Assembly: GCA_003415625.1 (NCBI GenBank) | Contig: PYIU01000007.1 | Span: 3,472,001-3,536,000 of the forward strand | Length of the DNA: 64,000 nt | From: Aquanectria penicillioides | Taxonomy: Eukaryota > Ascomycota > Sordariomycetes > Hypocreales > Nectriaceae | Reading direction: 5' to 3' | Shown here: in pieces, positions 11,358 through 23,294 of the stretch | How positions within the stretch are numbered: position 1 is the first letter of the stretch | Layout of the letters: each line of letters begins with the position of its first letter | Notes under the pieces: generated by a model | The model's input: only the letters and a program-made list of their open reading frames with translations | What the model was told of the DNA's origin: nothing | The model's database searches: none | Made by a program: the position numbers and the translations under genes

Positions 11358-12878
11358 ATGGTGGCCACAACCCTGCTCGCGCTGCCTTTTTCTTCAATCA
11401 CCCCTTACCATGTCCTTTTCTTCATCTGCGCTACTTTCGTCATATTCTTGGTAGGGCGCTCAATCTACCGCGTATCGCCATTCCATCCGCTACATGCCGT
11501 ACCAGGACCACTATTTGCACGCGCAACATCAACATGGCTCAATTATCATGCATACGTTGGAGATGAATGCACTGCTGTGCATAAGCTCCATGAAATCTAT
11601 GGTGCCATTGTCCGCACCGGTCCAAACAGTGTCGATATCTCTGATGGTGCTGCCCTTAACACAATCTACCAGGAGAAGGGCGGTTTCTTGAAGCCCGACT
11701 TCTACCTGAACTTCAACATGGACGGCCACCAGACTATCTTTGCGACCACGGACCCTACGCATCGCGCACCAAGGGCCAAGGCGGTAACGCCGTTGTTTAG
11801 CACCACAAATATTCGTAATGGCAAAGCCTTGCTGGCTGATGCCGCCTTGGGATTTGTCGAGCGGTTAGAGAGAGATGCTGAAAGGGCAAAGGCTGGAGAT
11901 GGAAAGTTTGACATGTTACCCGCATGCCGCGGATTTGCCCTCGATTCAGTTTCATCGTACTTGCTAGGTAAAAAGTACGGCGCCTGTCAGGAGGACATCG
12001 TGACGCCGGACACCAAGTCGGTTGGCGATAACGCGCCAATGTCTGCAGAGAAGATGGTCGATACCTTTGTGGCTGTAGGAAAGAATTGGTATCTTCCTCC
12101 GTGGGCCTTTCAGCTATTCGAGTGGGCTGATGGCCTTGTGCGGCCGGATTATGAAGCAGCTGAAAGCATCTCCACCGTGGACAGTTTCCTAACCAAGGTT
12201 GTCACCCCAGAGGCAATGGAGAAGCTACCTGGGTCTTTTCCAGCCCGATTGTTGAAAGCTGGATTCACTTACTCTGAGGTTAGGGCGCAATGTAAGGACC
12301 TCATCTTCGCAGGAACAGACTCTAGCGCAATGAACTTGGCTACAATCTGCTTCATGCTGGCCAAGTCGCCGGCTCGATATGAGGCTCTCCGACAAGAAAT
12401 TGCTCAAAAGGATCCATCAGATGAGGATCTCCAGTCTCTGCCATACCTGCAAGCAGTTATCAAGGAGGGATTGAGATTGAGCATGGCGAACCCGAGCCGA
12501 CTTCCTCGCGTGGTGCCCACTGCAGGATTTAACTTCAAGGGAACCTTGATTCCCGGTGGCACAGTTGTCTCTTGCACGCCATTTGAGCTCCATCTGAACC
12601 AAGAAGTGTTCAGCGACGCGGTTGAATTTGTGCCTGAACGATGGCTCCCGGAGAATGACCCAACGGACACAATGAAGAGGGATCTCATCCCCTTTGGACT
12701 TGGAACCCGACAGTGCATTGCGAGGAATTTGGCAATGGCCGAGCTATCAAAGGCAGTGAGTATGGTTGCCGCTCGCGATAGTTTGAGGGGCTTCAAGAAC
12801 GTTGGAGACGAAATTCAAATCATCGAGTGGTTCAATAGCCATGTCAAGGGTGGAAAGATTGAGCTTCAACTTGGCTAG
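11358..12878 (+). CDS. Cytochrome P450 monooxygenase
   Basis: Intronless, 506 residues, the usual length for a microsomal fungal P450. A hydrophobic N-terminal anchor (residues ~12-35) places it in the ER membrane facing the cytosol. The proline hinge is 'HAVPGPLFAR', the I-helix oxygen-activation motif 'FAGTDSSA', the K-helix ExxR 'KEGLRLS', the PERF region 'FVPERWLPE' and the heme-binding loop 'FGLGTRQCIA' with the cysteine thiolate near residue 453. It should catalyse NADPH-P450 reductase-dependent oxidation of an unknown substrate. The lack of introns is unusual beside intron-containing neighbours. Its nearest neighbours are a dead regulator upstream and a live zinc-cluster regulator downstream on the other strand, so it could belong to a small degradative or detoxification group with the PDR pump. 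I cannot assign a CYP family. Confidence 0.93.
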   Translation: MVATTLLALPFSSITPYHVLFFICATFVIFLVGRSIYRVSPFHPLHAVPGPLFARATSTWLNYHAYVGDECTAVHKLHEIYGAIVRTGPNSVDISDGAALNTIYQEKGGFLKPDFYLNFNMDGHQTIFATTDPTHRAPRAKAVTPLFSTTNIRNGKALLADAALGFVERLERDAERAKAGDGKFDMLPACRGFALDSVSSYLLGKKYGACQEDIVTPDTKSVGDNAPMSAEKMVDTFVAVGKNWYLPPWAFQLFEWADGLVRPDYEAAESISTVDSFLTKVVTPEAMEKLPGSFPARLLKAGFTYSEVRAQCKDLIFAGTDSSAMNLATICFMLAKSPARYEALRQEIAQKDPSDEDLQSLPYLQAVIKEGLRLSMANPSRLPRVVPTAGFNFKGTLIPGGTVVSCTPFELHLNQEVFSDAVEFVPERWLPENDPTDTMKRDLIPFGLGTRQCIARNLAMAELSKAVSMVAARDSLRGFKNVGDEIQIIEWFNSHVKGGKIELQLG

Positions 12879-13381
12879 TCAAAAATATCAACAAAAAAGT
12901 GGCACATCTATGATTTTATGATTTGACACCATTGCGCCTTATCCTCATATAGATCGGAAATTTGAATTAAGCCCCATTTTAACCCTTCAAGAGCTTCTCG
13001 CTTTAAGGTCACACTTGAAGCGAAATCTTAGGAGATGCAAATTGTGTTGACGTAATCCAAAGATCTCGCCATGAGGTACATTAGAATAACCACAATCTCA
13101 TTCTTCCTCGTGCGAATTTAAGATTTTTTCAATCATTGCAACGAGAAAAACCAAGATCTTGGCTAGCAAGTATTTGAGAAGAGATGAAAGGTTATGTACA
13201 TAGCTATTTTGCCCTAACGCCAGAATGCGCACCTATCATTCCTCAATGCTGCAACAACCCAGCCTTGACAAGCCTGCTCAACCACCATACTATACCAAAT
13301 ACCATGAAAATGCAAAATAATACATGGACTTGGCCAAATTCAGCACTTGGCCAGAATGTGAACTAAATCTCCCAGCGTCAC
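12879..13381. other. Short intergenic region between convergent genes
   Basis: 3' flanks of the P450 and of the minus-strand regulator. No gene or repeat seen. Confidence 0.6.
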
Positions 13382-15920
13382 CTATTTTCTAGCTTCGCCT
13401 GCATGTTCCATACCGGAACCCTTAATCAGGTTATGGAAGAAGGTCATGTCCACACCCTGAAACGCCCACTCATCTGCTCCCGCAGCCAAACTGGGGTACA
13501 GGTACTGATACCGCAGGGCTTCATTGATGGCACTCGGTAATTGTGGTGCAAATTCCTGGCCCGAATGCGGCTCAGGCACCTGTATCCCCGAAGGCGATGC
13601 TTGTGTAGCCTGCTGTAGTGGCATACTTATAGCGATCTCGGATGCCACGTCGTCATATGATGGTTCCACGGGAGGCAAGATGCCAATGCCAAAGGTATTG
13701 TCTTCATTTTCTGTTGTGTAGTTTTCATGTAGAACTTGTGATTCGAGTGAAACGGCCGTTTCCTTGGCAGCTGATTGCTGTTGCAGCATGGGTGGCGAGC
13801 TGCGCGGGGGCACTTCCATGCAGACGACACCCTCTCGACCAATTCTAACAGTACCAAAGTAGGGGATATCGATTCTTAGAGACTGACCGTCATATGTCGC
13901 TGTGTCTGGGTCTAATTTAGTTGAGGTTACTGTATTGAAACAGTCGCTGCCAATACTGCCTTGCTTTCCTTCAGCGGCATCAGCCTCAAGGGCAAGCAGA
14001 TCCTTCAACAACATAGCACTACGCTCGCTGAGGGCATCGGTACTCAGCCGCGATACTCCCTCCATGCTCTCGAGCACTTGGTACATCACTGCCCGGTCGC
14101 TGTTTCTCTGATGCGCGAGCACGTTGATTCCTGGGCCTGTTCCATGGCGCTGGCGTTGCTTGCGATGTCCGTCGAGATGCGCGATGACAAGTGTCAGACC
14201 GGCGATGAGCCCGAGGAAGTCAATTGCGCGGCAGCAAAATGCGGCTCGGTTGGAAGATCGGAACATTATGAATCGTGTGAGCAGCTCACGCGATGCGTTG
14301 ACACATGTTAACTTGCTGTATTCATATCGGGAACTGTTGGCACTGTCGTCGGCACGCTCTGTTCCAGGTGTACTCGACCGAAGCATGTACGGAAGGTGCA
14401 GCATGTTGAGCAAGTTGAAGTATATAATGTGTTCAAATAGACGCAAGGTCTCCCAACAGGGCTGGGTTGAGTTGTGCACGATGCTACCAGATCTTGGTGT
14501 CAGCCACCATTTACTAGGCATCTCGTTGGCAGCCCTTTGGAGCTCATTGTCGAGTTCATACAGAGCCTCAAAGTCTTCCAAAATGTTGAGATCTGATGAC
14601 TCATTGCGTTGGAGAATGCGGGACGCGATATATGACTGCTTTCGTTCAAAAATATCCTCAGTGCCGTAATCTGCGAAGTCTGCTTCAGGTGTCGTAGAGT
14701 CGTCCACGGAGCCCTGTGGAAGACCGACCATCAAGCAGAGCTGGCGATCTGTCCAGACTATTCGAAACCAAAAGTAGCTTGGATAAACTTGCTTGCTCGT
14801 ATCAATGATCTTGAACGTTTGTCGGGCTCTGTTACGATGGAGGCCCATCATCTGCGCCGTCATCATGCCGCGCCTGCAGGTAAACCAGGCACGTCGAAGA
14901 TGACCGCTATTGGCCTGGTACATAGCTTCAAGCATAATGCACTCAAGTGCCTCGAGGGAATCCAAAAATTCATCATTGGTAGTCACCAGCCTGGCGGCAT
15001 TGGCGAGTCGGCCCATGAGTTGTCGTGGCGGTTGTGACAAGCGTGAAATCTCCTCAGCATGGATTTCCGGGTTGACATATTGCAGGCATGTGGCCAGAAC
15101 AAGTAAATATTTGGCTATTAGAACCGGATGTGCTCTTGAGTCGGGTATCTCTGTGATATCCGTCTTTCCGCAAGCTCTCATTTGAGACAGCACAGCGTGA
15201 GGATGGGTCATGAACTTGTGAAACTCAATGTCCATGCCTGCGGTAGCCATCAAGAGGATATCCTCGCGGGGCGGCAACGCATTGTAGAGGGTGGCTGAGA
15301 TTTGTTGGTAACGAGTACTTCTGTGAGGCGTTATAATCTCCTGAGGTGTAAGAGAATCGGGTGTGAGCATCATTGGGGATGAGTAGTCACCATCAAGTCC
15401 AACACCCGACTACAAAGGGTCAACATTGGCCAGGGAATATGCCAGTCGCTTAACTTACTCCTCGAAGCTCGCACGGGATAAAAAAACGAGACGACTCCTC
15501 TCCATCGCCAACTGGCTGGGTTTGCAAGCTAGTAGCCGGCCTGCCGTCATCACCTGGAGTGGAGGATATGGCCTTTGTGGCGCCGTTGTTGTTTACGACT
15601 TGTTTGGCCATTTGCTCAATAAGAGCCTCAACACGGACAATACGGTCGCCAATATACCTACCACGGTCACTTGAAGACGATGTGATTATGCCTGCCTCCT
15701 CGGGATATTCTTGACTGAGGCAATTGGTCCCTCGTCTGCGGCAGCCCATACATACCGAGTCTTCTGGTGCCAGAAACGAACAGCGGATCTTGCGTCGCTT
15801 GCATTCCCAACAACTGCGTGTGCCCTTGCGGATCTTGCGTCTCTTCGTCTCTGACTCAGCACCATTGAGCGGGTCTGGAGACTTTGAGACGACATCCGAG
15901 AGAGCATCAACACTAGACAT
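13382..15920 (-). CDS. Zn2Cys6 transcription factor divergent from the PDR ABC transporter
   Basis: Two exons on the minus strand (15459-15920 and 13382-15409, intron 49 bp, GTAAGT/TAG) give 829 residues. The zinc cluster is at residues ~37-67 (C-x2-C-x6-C-x9-C-x2-C-x6-C), preceded by a basic run 'KRRKIRKGTRS' that can act as nuclear signal. A linker with 'VRVEALIEQMAKQ' could form a short coiled coil. A large fungal_trans-type domain follows ('WFTCRRGMMTAQMMGLHRNR', 'RIVWTDRQLCLMVGLPQGS'). The frame extends upstream to 16091, but the ATG at 15920 gives the normal spacing to the zinc cluster. The head-to-head position with the multidrug transporter, and the CGG/CCG palindromes between them, suggest that it controls the pump and perhaps itself. 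This role is inference. Confidence 0.92.
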
Positions 15921-16136
15921 ATCTGTGTGAAGTTGCAGATGCTTAGTCTGTGGATGGGCCGTCAGCGAAATGCGCCGCGCGATTCTCCACCTGACCACAG
16001 GGCTAACTGGAAGTCGGGTGACAAGCTGCTGAATTGTGTACAAAGGAGATGTATATCGCCGGTCGAGCCACGGAGTTCGGTTCACTAGCAAACAGATGAA
16101 GCCGCAGAGTCGTGCAAACAGGAGTGAATATCCCCG

Positions 16137-16148
16137 ATACGGCCGTAT
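16137..16148. promoter_or_regulatory. Palindrome ATACGGCCGTAT
   Basis: Perfect 12-bp palindrome containing CGGCCG. It shares the 10-bp core TACGGCCGTA with the palindrome at 16539-16550. Candidate site for a dimeric Zn2Cys6 protein. Confidence 0.45.
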
Positions 16149-16194
16149 GCGTGAGACCGAAGACTTGGGTAAGCCCGGCCGGTGCCAACTTCAT

Positions 16195-16209
16195 CCGCCG
16201 AAGCGGCGG
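16195..16209. promoter_or_regulatory. Inverted repeat CCGCC-N5-GGCGG
   Basis: CCGCC and GGCGG separated by GAAGC. Everted CGG triplets of this kind are typical zinc-cluster protein half-sites. Confidence 0.35.
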
Positions 16210-16538
16210 TCGAGACCGGGATGGGAGCCTGGAGCATGTCCATTCTAGGGGTCACCAGTCGCTGGGGGGCGTGGAAGCAAAGCGCCGATAGCCCTACACG
16301 CCCTCTACGACCTCTAAATTTATGGCGGCCTCCCGCAGAAGGCTTCGGGTGATGCAGGCTCGTCAATTCCCACGCTAACAGGCCTCGTCTTTTATTACCG
16401 TTGCCCATGTCCCCGTCCCTGCAATTTTATTAGGTACCCGTTATTAGCATTTCATGGCGTTGCACGAGATCGTGGATGGATGCTTTCCTCTTGTGGGAAT
16501 GACCGAGACCATGGACTAGACCCGTCGTAGAGCGAGAC

Positions 16539-16550
16539 TTACGGCCGTAA
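16539..16550. promoter_or_regulatory. Palindrome TTACGGCCGTAA
   Basis: Perfect 12-bp palindrome, second copy of the TACGGCCGTA core found at 16137-16148, about 530 bp before the transporter start. Confidence 0.45.
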
Positions 16551-16854
16551 GCGGAAGCCACATCTCGATCAACAAGATTTCGTATATCGCGTAACTGGGA
16601 CTGCATACGAAACTGCTCATACAATTATGTATCTTGATTCCATATGAGTACCGAATCCCGTTGAGGGTCCCAAATATTTCAATCCACGCAAATCGCAACA
16701 TCTTTTAATTCTTTGTTCGAGACCGATATCCTCAGGATAAAGCATGATTCCTCGGTGCAACATAATCCGCCGCCTCACCTTGGTCCGGTCTCAATAACTC
16801 GGCCTATGATCAGACGCGTACCAGCATTATCTTTAATTTCCTCTGAATCATCCG

Positions 16855-16866
16855 CCGAAATTTCGG
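16855..16866. promoter_or_regulatory. Palindrome CCGAAATTTCGG
   Basis: Perfect 12-bp palindrome of the form CCG-N6-CGG, 31 bp upstream of the TATAAAA box and about 215 bp before the transporter start. Confidence 0.4.
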
Positions 16867-17081
16867 GTTACTGCTCAAGGCGTACTCCAAGGACCATATA
16901 AAACGTCGGGGGCCCTACGCATATCCACGGTCTCGTTGTATCCTTCTTTCACTCCTTACATCGGATTGTCAGCTGATTCCGCTGCATAAATGTTTGAAGC
17001 AAACAGACTGACGCGATAAGACATTGATATCATTCATTCTTCAAGGGACTTCAATCACCTTGTTCGAGGTGGTAGGATACC

Positions 17082-20000
17082 ATGTCAACGGCCTTTGACA
17101 CCACCAACCCCTTGCTCCCAGGAACCGCCTCGACCCTATCCGGTTCCAGAGACGGCGAAAAGGGCACCACCATGAAATACATCGACGATGATAATTTAGA
17201 CATGGAGCGGCGGCATTCCATGGTACAAGAGCTTGCCCGAGAATACACGCGCGATTCAGCTGTTGGCGTGGACCATCCGGCCGCCATTTTCGGAAGCAAT
17301 GATCCCAATTCTCCCCTAAACCCACGAGGAGAAAAGTTCAACGCTCGCGTTTGGGCCAAGACTGTCGCAAAGGTTGCCAACGATAGCGGCCAGAACTTCC
17401 GTCAAGTCGGTCTATGTTTCCAGAACCTCAACGTCTTCGGGTACGGCACGCCGACCGACTTTCAAAAAGATGTCCGCAACATCTGGCTCGCATTGCCAGG
17501 AATGGCTCGTCGCTTGTTTTCTCACACCGCTGGCCATACTCGCATTGACATTCTTCGTCATTTTGATGGCATTGTCCGTCCTGGTGAGATGTGTGTGGTC
17601 CTTGGCCCGCCCGGCTCGGGCTGCTCAACGTTCCTCAAGACCATCTCAGGTGATACAAATGGAATCTACGTTGACAAAGACGCCTACTTCAACTACCACG
17701 GCATATCTTCGAAAGAGATGCATACTGCTCATAGGGGAGATGCTATATATACAGCTGAAGTTGATGTCCACTTTCCTCAGATGACAGTTGGCGATACGTT
17801 GACTTTTGCGTCAAGAGCTCGCTGCAAGAAAGACCTGCCAGAAGGCATTACTCGTAACCAGTACGCTCGGTCCAGCACCATTCTTCCATTGATCCCATTC
17901 TAATCTAACACGGCCTTTTAGGTACTGCGAGCATCTACGAGACGTTGTCATGGCCATGTACGGCATCGGCCATACCATCAATACCAGAGTTGGAAACGAG
18001 TTCGACCGAGGAGTTTCAGGAGGCGAACGAAAGCGTGTCACCATTGCCGAAGCAACACTGGCAGATTCTCCATTTCAATGCTGGGACAAGTGAGTTCCAA
18101 AAACCCAAGGAATATGGCGTCTTTGTTTGTGGCAGCACAACAATACATACTGACTCTTGCCGTTAGTTCGACCCGTGGTCTTGACTCAGCCAACGCGATC
18201 GAGTTCTGCAAAACTCTGAGGCTCCAGTCGCAGCTGTTCGGACATACCTGCGCCGTATCCATGTACCAAGCACCACAGAGCGCATACGATATGTTTGACA
18301 AGACTCTCGTTCTCTATGAAGGGTGGCAGATATACTTTGGTCCTGCATCCAAAGCCAAGGAGTATTTCATTAACCTCGGATTCGAGTGTCCTGCCCGTCA
18401 GACAACACCCGATTTTCTCACCTCCATGACCTCGCCGGTTGAGCGCATTCCTCGCCCCGGTTGCAATCCCCCTCGAACTCCCGATGAGTTTGCAGCTGCT
18501 TGGAGGAAAAGTCCTGAGTACCTCGCCCTGCAGGTTGAAATCGAGGAGTATAAGACACAGCACCCAATCGGCGGACCCGACGCCGAGACGTTCCGACAGC
18601 TCAAGAAATCAGTCCAAGCCAAAGGACAACGAATTAAATCTCCATTTACTCTGACATACAATCAACAAGTCCAGCTTTGCCTTTGGCGAGGATTCAAGCG
18701 ACTCATGGCTGACCCTTGGATGACCGTCGGAATGGCAATTGCGAATCTAGTCTTGGCCTTGATAATCTCGTCCCTTTTCTACAACATGCAACCAAACACA
18801 AACTCTTTCTACAACCGCGGGTGTGTTCTTTTTGTCTCAATATTGTTCAATGCATTCTCTTCGGCCCTCGAGATTGTAACACTTTATGATCAACGTCCCA
18901 TTGTTGAAAAACAGGCTCGCTATGCATTTTACCATCCGTCAGCTGAGGCGTATGCTTCTATCCTAGTCGATATGCCTTACAAGGTCATCAACACCATCGC
19001 TTTCAACCTAGTCTTTTATTTTATGACGAATCTCAACCGTGAACCAGGTCCATTCTTCTTCTACTTACTGGTGGTATTTCTATTGGTGCTGGCAATGTCC
19101 GGGATCTTTAGGTCCATGTAAGTTGTCCAGGTAGTCGAAATCGCAGAATTGAAAGGTCCTAATATCATCTTAGCGCCTCTCTATCGCGAACAATGCACCA
19201 AGCCATGATTCCTGCCGCAATCCTGATGCTTTCTTTGATCGTGTTCACCGGCTTCGTGATTCCACTCGACTATATTCTCAAATGGTGTCGCTGGATCTAT
19301 TACCTGAACCCTGTGTCCTACGGCTTTGAATCCCTCATGGTGAACGAATTTCACAACCGGAACTTTGCCTGTGTGTCCTATGTCCCCGACTATGCCAACT
19401 CCAACTCGGTTAGCGTGGCCTGCGGTGCAGTCGGCGCCGTACCCGGTCAGCATTATGTCAACGGAGACAAGTACATCAATTCGGCATACAGTTACTACCA
19501 CAGTCATAAGTGGCGGAATGTTGGCGTTATTACTGCAATGGCTATTTTCAATCACATAGTGTATTTCACTGCCAGCGAATACATCACCGCTAAGAAGTCC
19601 AAGGGCGAGGTGCTTGTCTTCCGTCGGGGCTTTCTTCCGCCGTCATCCGTCAAGAGTGGTGGAGACATTGAGAAGCCTATTAATCGTCCTGTGGCAGTTG
19701 TCAGGAAGCCAGATGGGTACACATCTAGCAATGAGGGAGCGATTCAACGCTCGGTGAGCGTGTTCCATTGGAGCAATGTCTGCTACGACCTCAAGATCAA
19801 AGGCAAGCCACGTCGCATTCTGGACAATGTTGATGGCTGGGTTAAACCCGGCACCCTTACAGCTTTGATGGGTGTTTCCGGTGCTGGTAAAACCACTTTG
19901 TTGGATTGCTTAGCTGATCGATTAGGTGCCGGGGTCATCACCGGCGAGATGTTGGTTGATGGGAAGATTCGAGACCATAGTTTCCAGCGCAAAACTGGCT

Positions 20001-21872
20001 ACGTTCAACAGCAAGATCTACATCTTGAGACCTCTACAGTTCGAGAGGTAGGATTCTTACCATTCCTTGAACTTTTATTCTATCTCAATCGGTCTTTTTT
20101 GGCGACAAGTTTGTCTATTTCTCAGCGGGTCACATAACTAACCTTTGTCTAGGCCCTCGAATTTTCAGCACTCCTACGTCAGCCAGCCAGCACACCGAAG
20201 GCAGATAAGTTGGCCTATGTTGATGAGGTTATCAAGATGCTAGAAATGGAAGAGTATGCTGATGCTGTTGTTGGTGTCCTGGGTGAGGGCCTCAATGTTG
20301 AGCAGCGCAAACGATTGACCATCGGTGTTGAGATGGCCGCAAAGCCACCCCTCCTGCTTTTCGTCGACGAGCCCACCTCGGGCCTCGATTCTCAAACCAG
20401 CTGGGCTGTCTTAGATCTGCTGGAGAAACTCTCCAAGGCTGGCCAGTCCATTCTCTGCACCATACATCAGCCGTCAGCGATATTGTTTGAGCGGTTTGAT
20501 CGTCTGCTTTTCCTCTCCAAGAATGGACGCACAGTTTATTTCGGTCAGTTGCCTATATATGCTCTCTATTATGATGCCCTCTCTCTGAAAACTGCCATTT
20601 CTAACTATCAGAAATCTAGGCGATGTTGGTGAAAATTCCAAAACGTTGATGAATTATTTTGAGCGAAATGGCGCACCATCTTGTCCATCCGGTGCTAATC
20701 CAGCCGAATGGATGTTTGAGGCCATCGGTGATGCACCTGGCAGTTCTACAACAGCTGATTGGCATGAAGTCTGGCGCTCCAGTGTAGAATACCAAGCCGT
20801 TCAGGAAGAACTGTCGCGTCTCAGAGCCCTTGGTGCTGCTCGGCCATCCACAGACGAAAAGAGTGATCCTGCTTCATACAGAGAATTTGCTGCACCACTC
20901 TGGCAACAATTTTTTCTTGTTTTGCAGCGCGTATTCCAACAATATTGGAGAACTCCCTCTTATATCTATTCCAAATTCATACTCTGCATCTCTGGAAGTC
21001 TGTTCATTGGGCTAGTCTTCCTGGATGCTCCTCGCACTATTCAAGGTCTACAGAATCAAATGTTTGCTGTTTTTGAATTCTGCAGCATCTTTGGGCAATT
21101 GTCCGAACAACAGATGCCGAATTTTGTCATGCAGCGTTCACTCTATGAGGCCCGAGAGCGCCCATCGAAGACTTACTCTTGGAAGATCTTCATGATCAGC
21201 CAGGTCATTGTCGAGCTCCCCTGGAACACTCTAGCGTCTATCTTTATGTGGGCTTTCATCTACTACCCTGTTGGCTTCTATAAGAATGCAGACGCGGCTG
21301 GAGAGGGTACCGAGAGGGGTCTATTAATGTGGCTATTGTTTTGGCAATTTCTGCTCATGACTTCTACCTTTTCGACCATGTGCATTACTTTCAGTGCTAC
21401 TGCCGAGTCCGGTAGTGGTGTCGCAAACGGTTTTTTCATGCTCATTTTCTTCTTTTGTGGCGTTTTGGCGAAGCCGGATGACATGCCAGGTTTCTGGATC
21501 TTCCTATACCGAGTCTCGCCATTGTCGTACTGGGTCTCGGCGGTTTTATCTACAGGCCTGGCAAATGTTGATGTGACTTGCGCAAGCAATGAATGGACCA
21601 CTGTCAGTCTTCCTAGTGGCCAAACCTGTGGTGAGTATATGGAAGACTACATCTCAAGAATGGGCGGGTACGTACTAGACCCTGAGGCGACAGCCGACTG
21701 TAGTTACTGCAGAATGAAGGAAACAAATGTGTTCCTGTCTTCTATCAGCTCCCACTACGATAAGAGATGGCGAAACTTTGGTATTTTGTGGGTTTACATT
21801 GCATTCAACATCGCAGCGGCACTTACTCTATACTATATTGCTCGGATGCCCAAGGGGAAGAAGAAGGTGTAA
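17082..21872 (+). CDS. Full-size PDR-type ABC transporter (ABCG)
   Basis: Six exons (17082-17860, 17922-18089, 18167-19117, 19174-20047, 20153-20543, 20620-21872) join in frame to 1471 residues, the normal size for fungal pleiotropic drug resistance pumps. The order is NBD-TMD-NBD-TMD. NBD1 has the degenerate Walker A 'GPPGSGCST' (Cys instead of Lys, as usual in this family) and the signature 'VSGGERKR'. NBD2 has the canonical Walker A 'GVSGAGKTT', the degenerate signature '[12 protein letters not shown]' and Walker B '[13 protein letters not shown]'. These opposite degeneracies are typical of Pdr5/Cdr1 transporters. Both membrane domains have six hydrophobic segments. It should export hydrophobic compounds across the plasma membrane at the cost of ATP. 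The divergent zinc-cluster gene and the palindromes between the two suggest local control. Confidence 0.96.
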
Positions 21873-22562
21873 AGTGTCTGGGTGTCGTACCACATTCGGA
21901 AAATCATATCTCAATTCAACATGGGCCTCATTATCAATAACACAACTCGCAGAGCCAACACTCTGTATATCTAGTTTCATTCTTCGCGCCCTTGCGACCA
22001 TCTGTCGCTGGGTGAGAGTTTTAGCATCGGGAACCTCCACTCATATCAGTTAGAATCCAATTACTGTACAAAGTTTTGTAATTCATAAATCAAGTATAGA
22101 TTTAAAAACAGAGTCAGGGATTTACTGTACATTATCTATCTCATCCTGTTCAAGCTGTCTTATCAACCTCCTAGAACGTGGCCCCATTTTCGGTCCCATT
22201 TATGCATCGTGAAATCAATTTTCGAGACTACGAGGGCAAATAATTCTGAGAGACGGTAATTTGCCCCAACTCTGAGTCTCCTCAATCCATATATCTACCT
22301 TGAGGGCAGATGTATGGAGCATGACAAAGACCCACAACGGTTGGACCTGTCAGCATAAGCAAGCAATAACAGCCTGTGGCTTTGGCCAACATCGTCAGTC
22401 AGTGTGAAAATACTTTCTCATTTGTTTAGTGATACACAACACCCAAGCCCTCTCTTCAACAACTTTCGTGGAGGTAATCGATAGCAGGGAGGACGTAATG
22501 TGTGGTAGCAAAAAGAGACTTGCTTCCAAACCGCAAGCCGGCTTTGAATTGAGCAAAAAGCT
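21873..22562. other. Intergenic region
   Basis: 3' flank of the transporter and the tRNA 3' side. No protein gene supported. Confidence 0.6.
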
Positions 22563-22663
22563 GGGCCTGACCGGGGATTGAACCCGGGACCTCGCGCATC
22601 TTCTCTGAGAGAACAGGGATGTTCCTTCCCGAAGCACGAATCATACCACTAGACCATCAGGCC
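22563..22663 (-). tRNA. tRNA-Pro (anticodon CGG) with a 29-nt intron
   Basis: Reading the minus strand from 22663, the 7-bp acceptor stem GGCCTGA pairs with TCAGGCC, followed by discriminator C. The D-arm contains GGTCTAGTGGTATGA (B-box-like A block), the anticodon stem CGTGC pairs with GCGCG, and the T-arm has GGTTCAATCC. The anticodon loop is TTCGGG then T after splicing, giving anticodon CGG. The insert at 22599-22627 lies one base 3' of the anticodon, the canonical position for nuclear tRNA introns. The mature tRNA is 72 nt before CCA addition. Decodes CCG proline codons. Confidence 0.93.
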
Positions 22664-23294
22664 GGGAGTCGTTGTAAAACGACGGTCGACATGCAAGTGA
22701 GAAGACACAATGAACCCAAGTCCAGTTAGCACCACCAACCGGTTCTTCAACGATCTCCAATTTAAGGAATTCTTCAACTCGTCAACTAGATTTACGTCTA
22801 TAGTTTTCGTAAAAGTTTTGAACAATCCATTGTGGGTTATTCTATTTACAAGTAGTAGTTCAAAACTGTGAACAGGTGATTTCCCACTACCGAGTGATGA
22901 GAATGTTAGACATCATTCCCCTGCCATGGAGATATGGGCATGCCACAACTGGCAATGGCAACGAATGTCGTCCATTAGATGCATCAAATCAACCAAACCA
23001 CATGAAATTGAAGTAAATCTTCATAACTTATATGGATCAGTTGTATGTATCGCCTAGGCGCGGGATAGATCAATCCTTGGCACATTAAGTTAACTTTCAC
23101 TAACGGCGAATGATACCGACTCGCGCATTCGGAAGTATTCTGCCACTGCTCACCGCTTTCATTCACAACAACACAATAGGCCCTTGAAGGTAGGTAAAGG
23201 TTATGATAGCTTCCAAACAAATCAAGGAATCTATGGGTAAATACAAGGACCAAAGCTTCCACGAAGCTCTTATCATACTTATTATTTTCTTGAA
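22664..23294. other. Intergenic region
   Basis: Upstream flank of the tRNA and promoter side of the small zinc-cluster gene. A long minus-strand open frame that runs into the next gene is an antisense shadow. Confidence 0.55.

Larger units (their letters stand above)
15921..17081. promoter_or_regulatory. Bidirectional promoter region between regulator and ABC transporter
   Basis: Gene-free 1.16 kb with four CGG/CCG-bearing inverted repeats listed separately, and TATAAAA at 16897-16903, about 180 bp before the transporter ATG. It also contains CCGGCCGG at 16175-16182. Short open frames inside it have no family resemblance. Confidence 0.6.
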
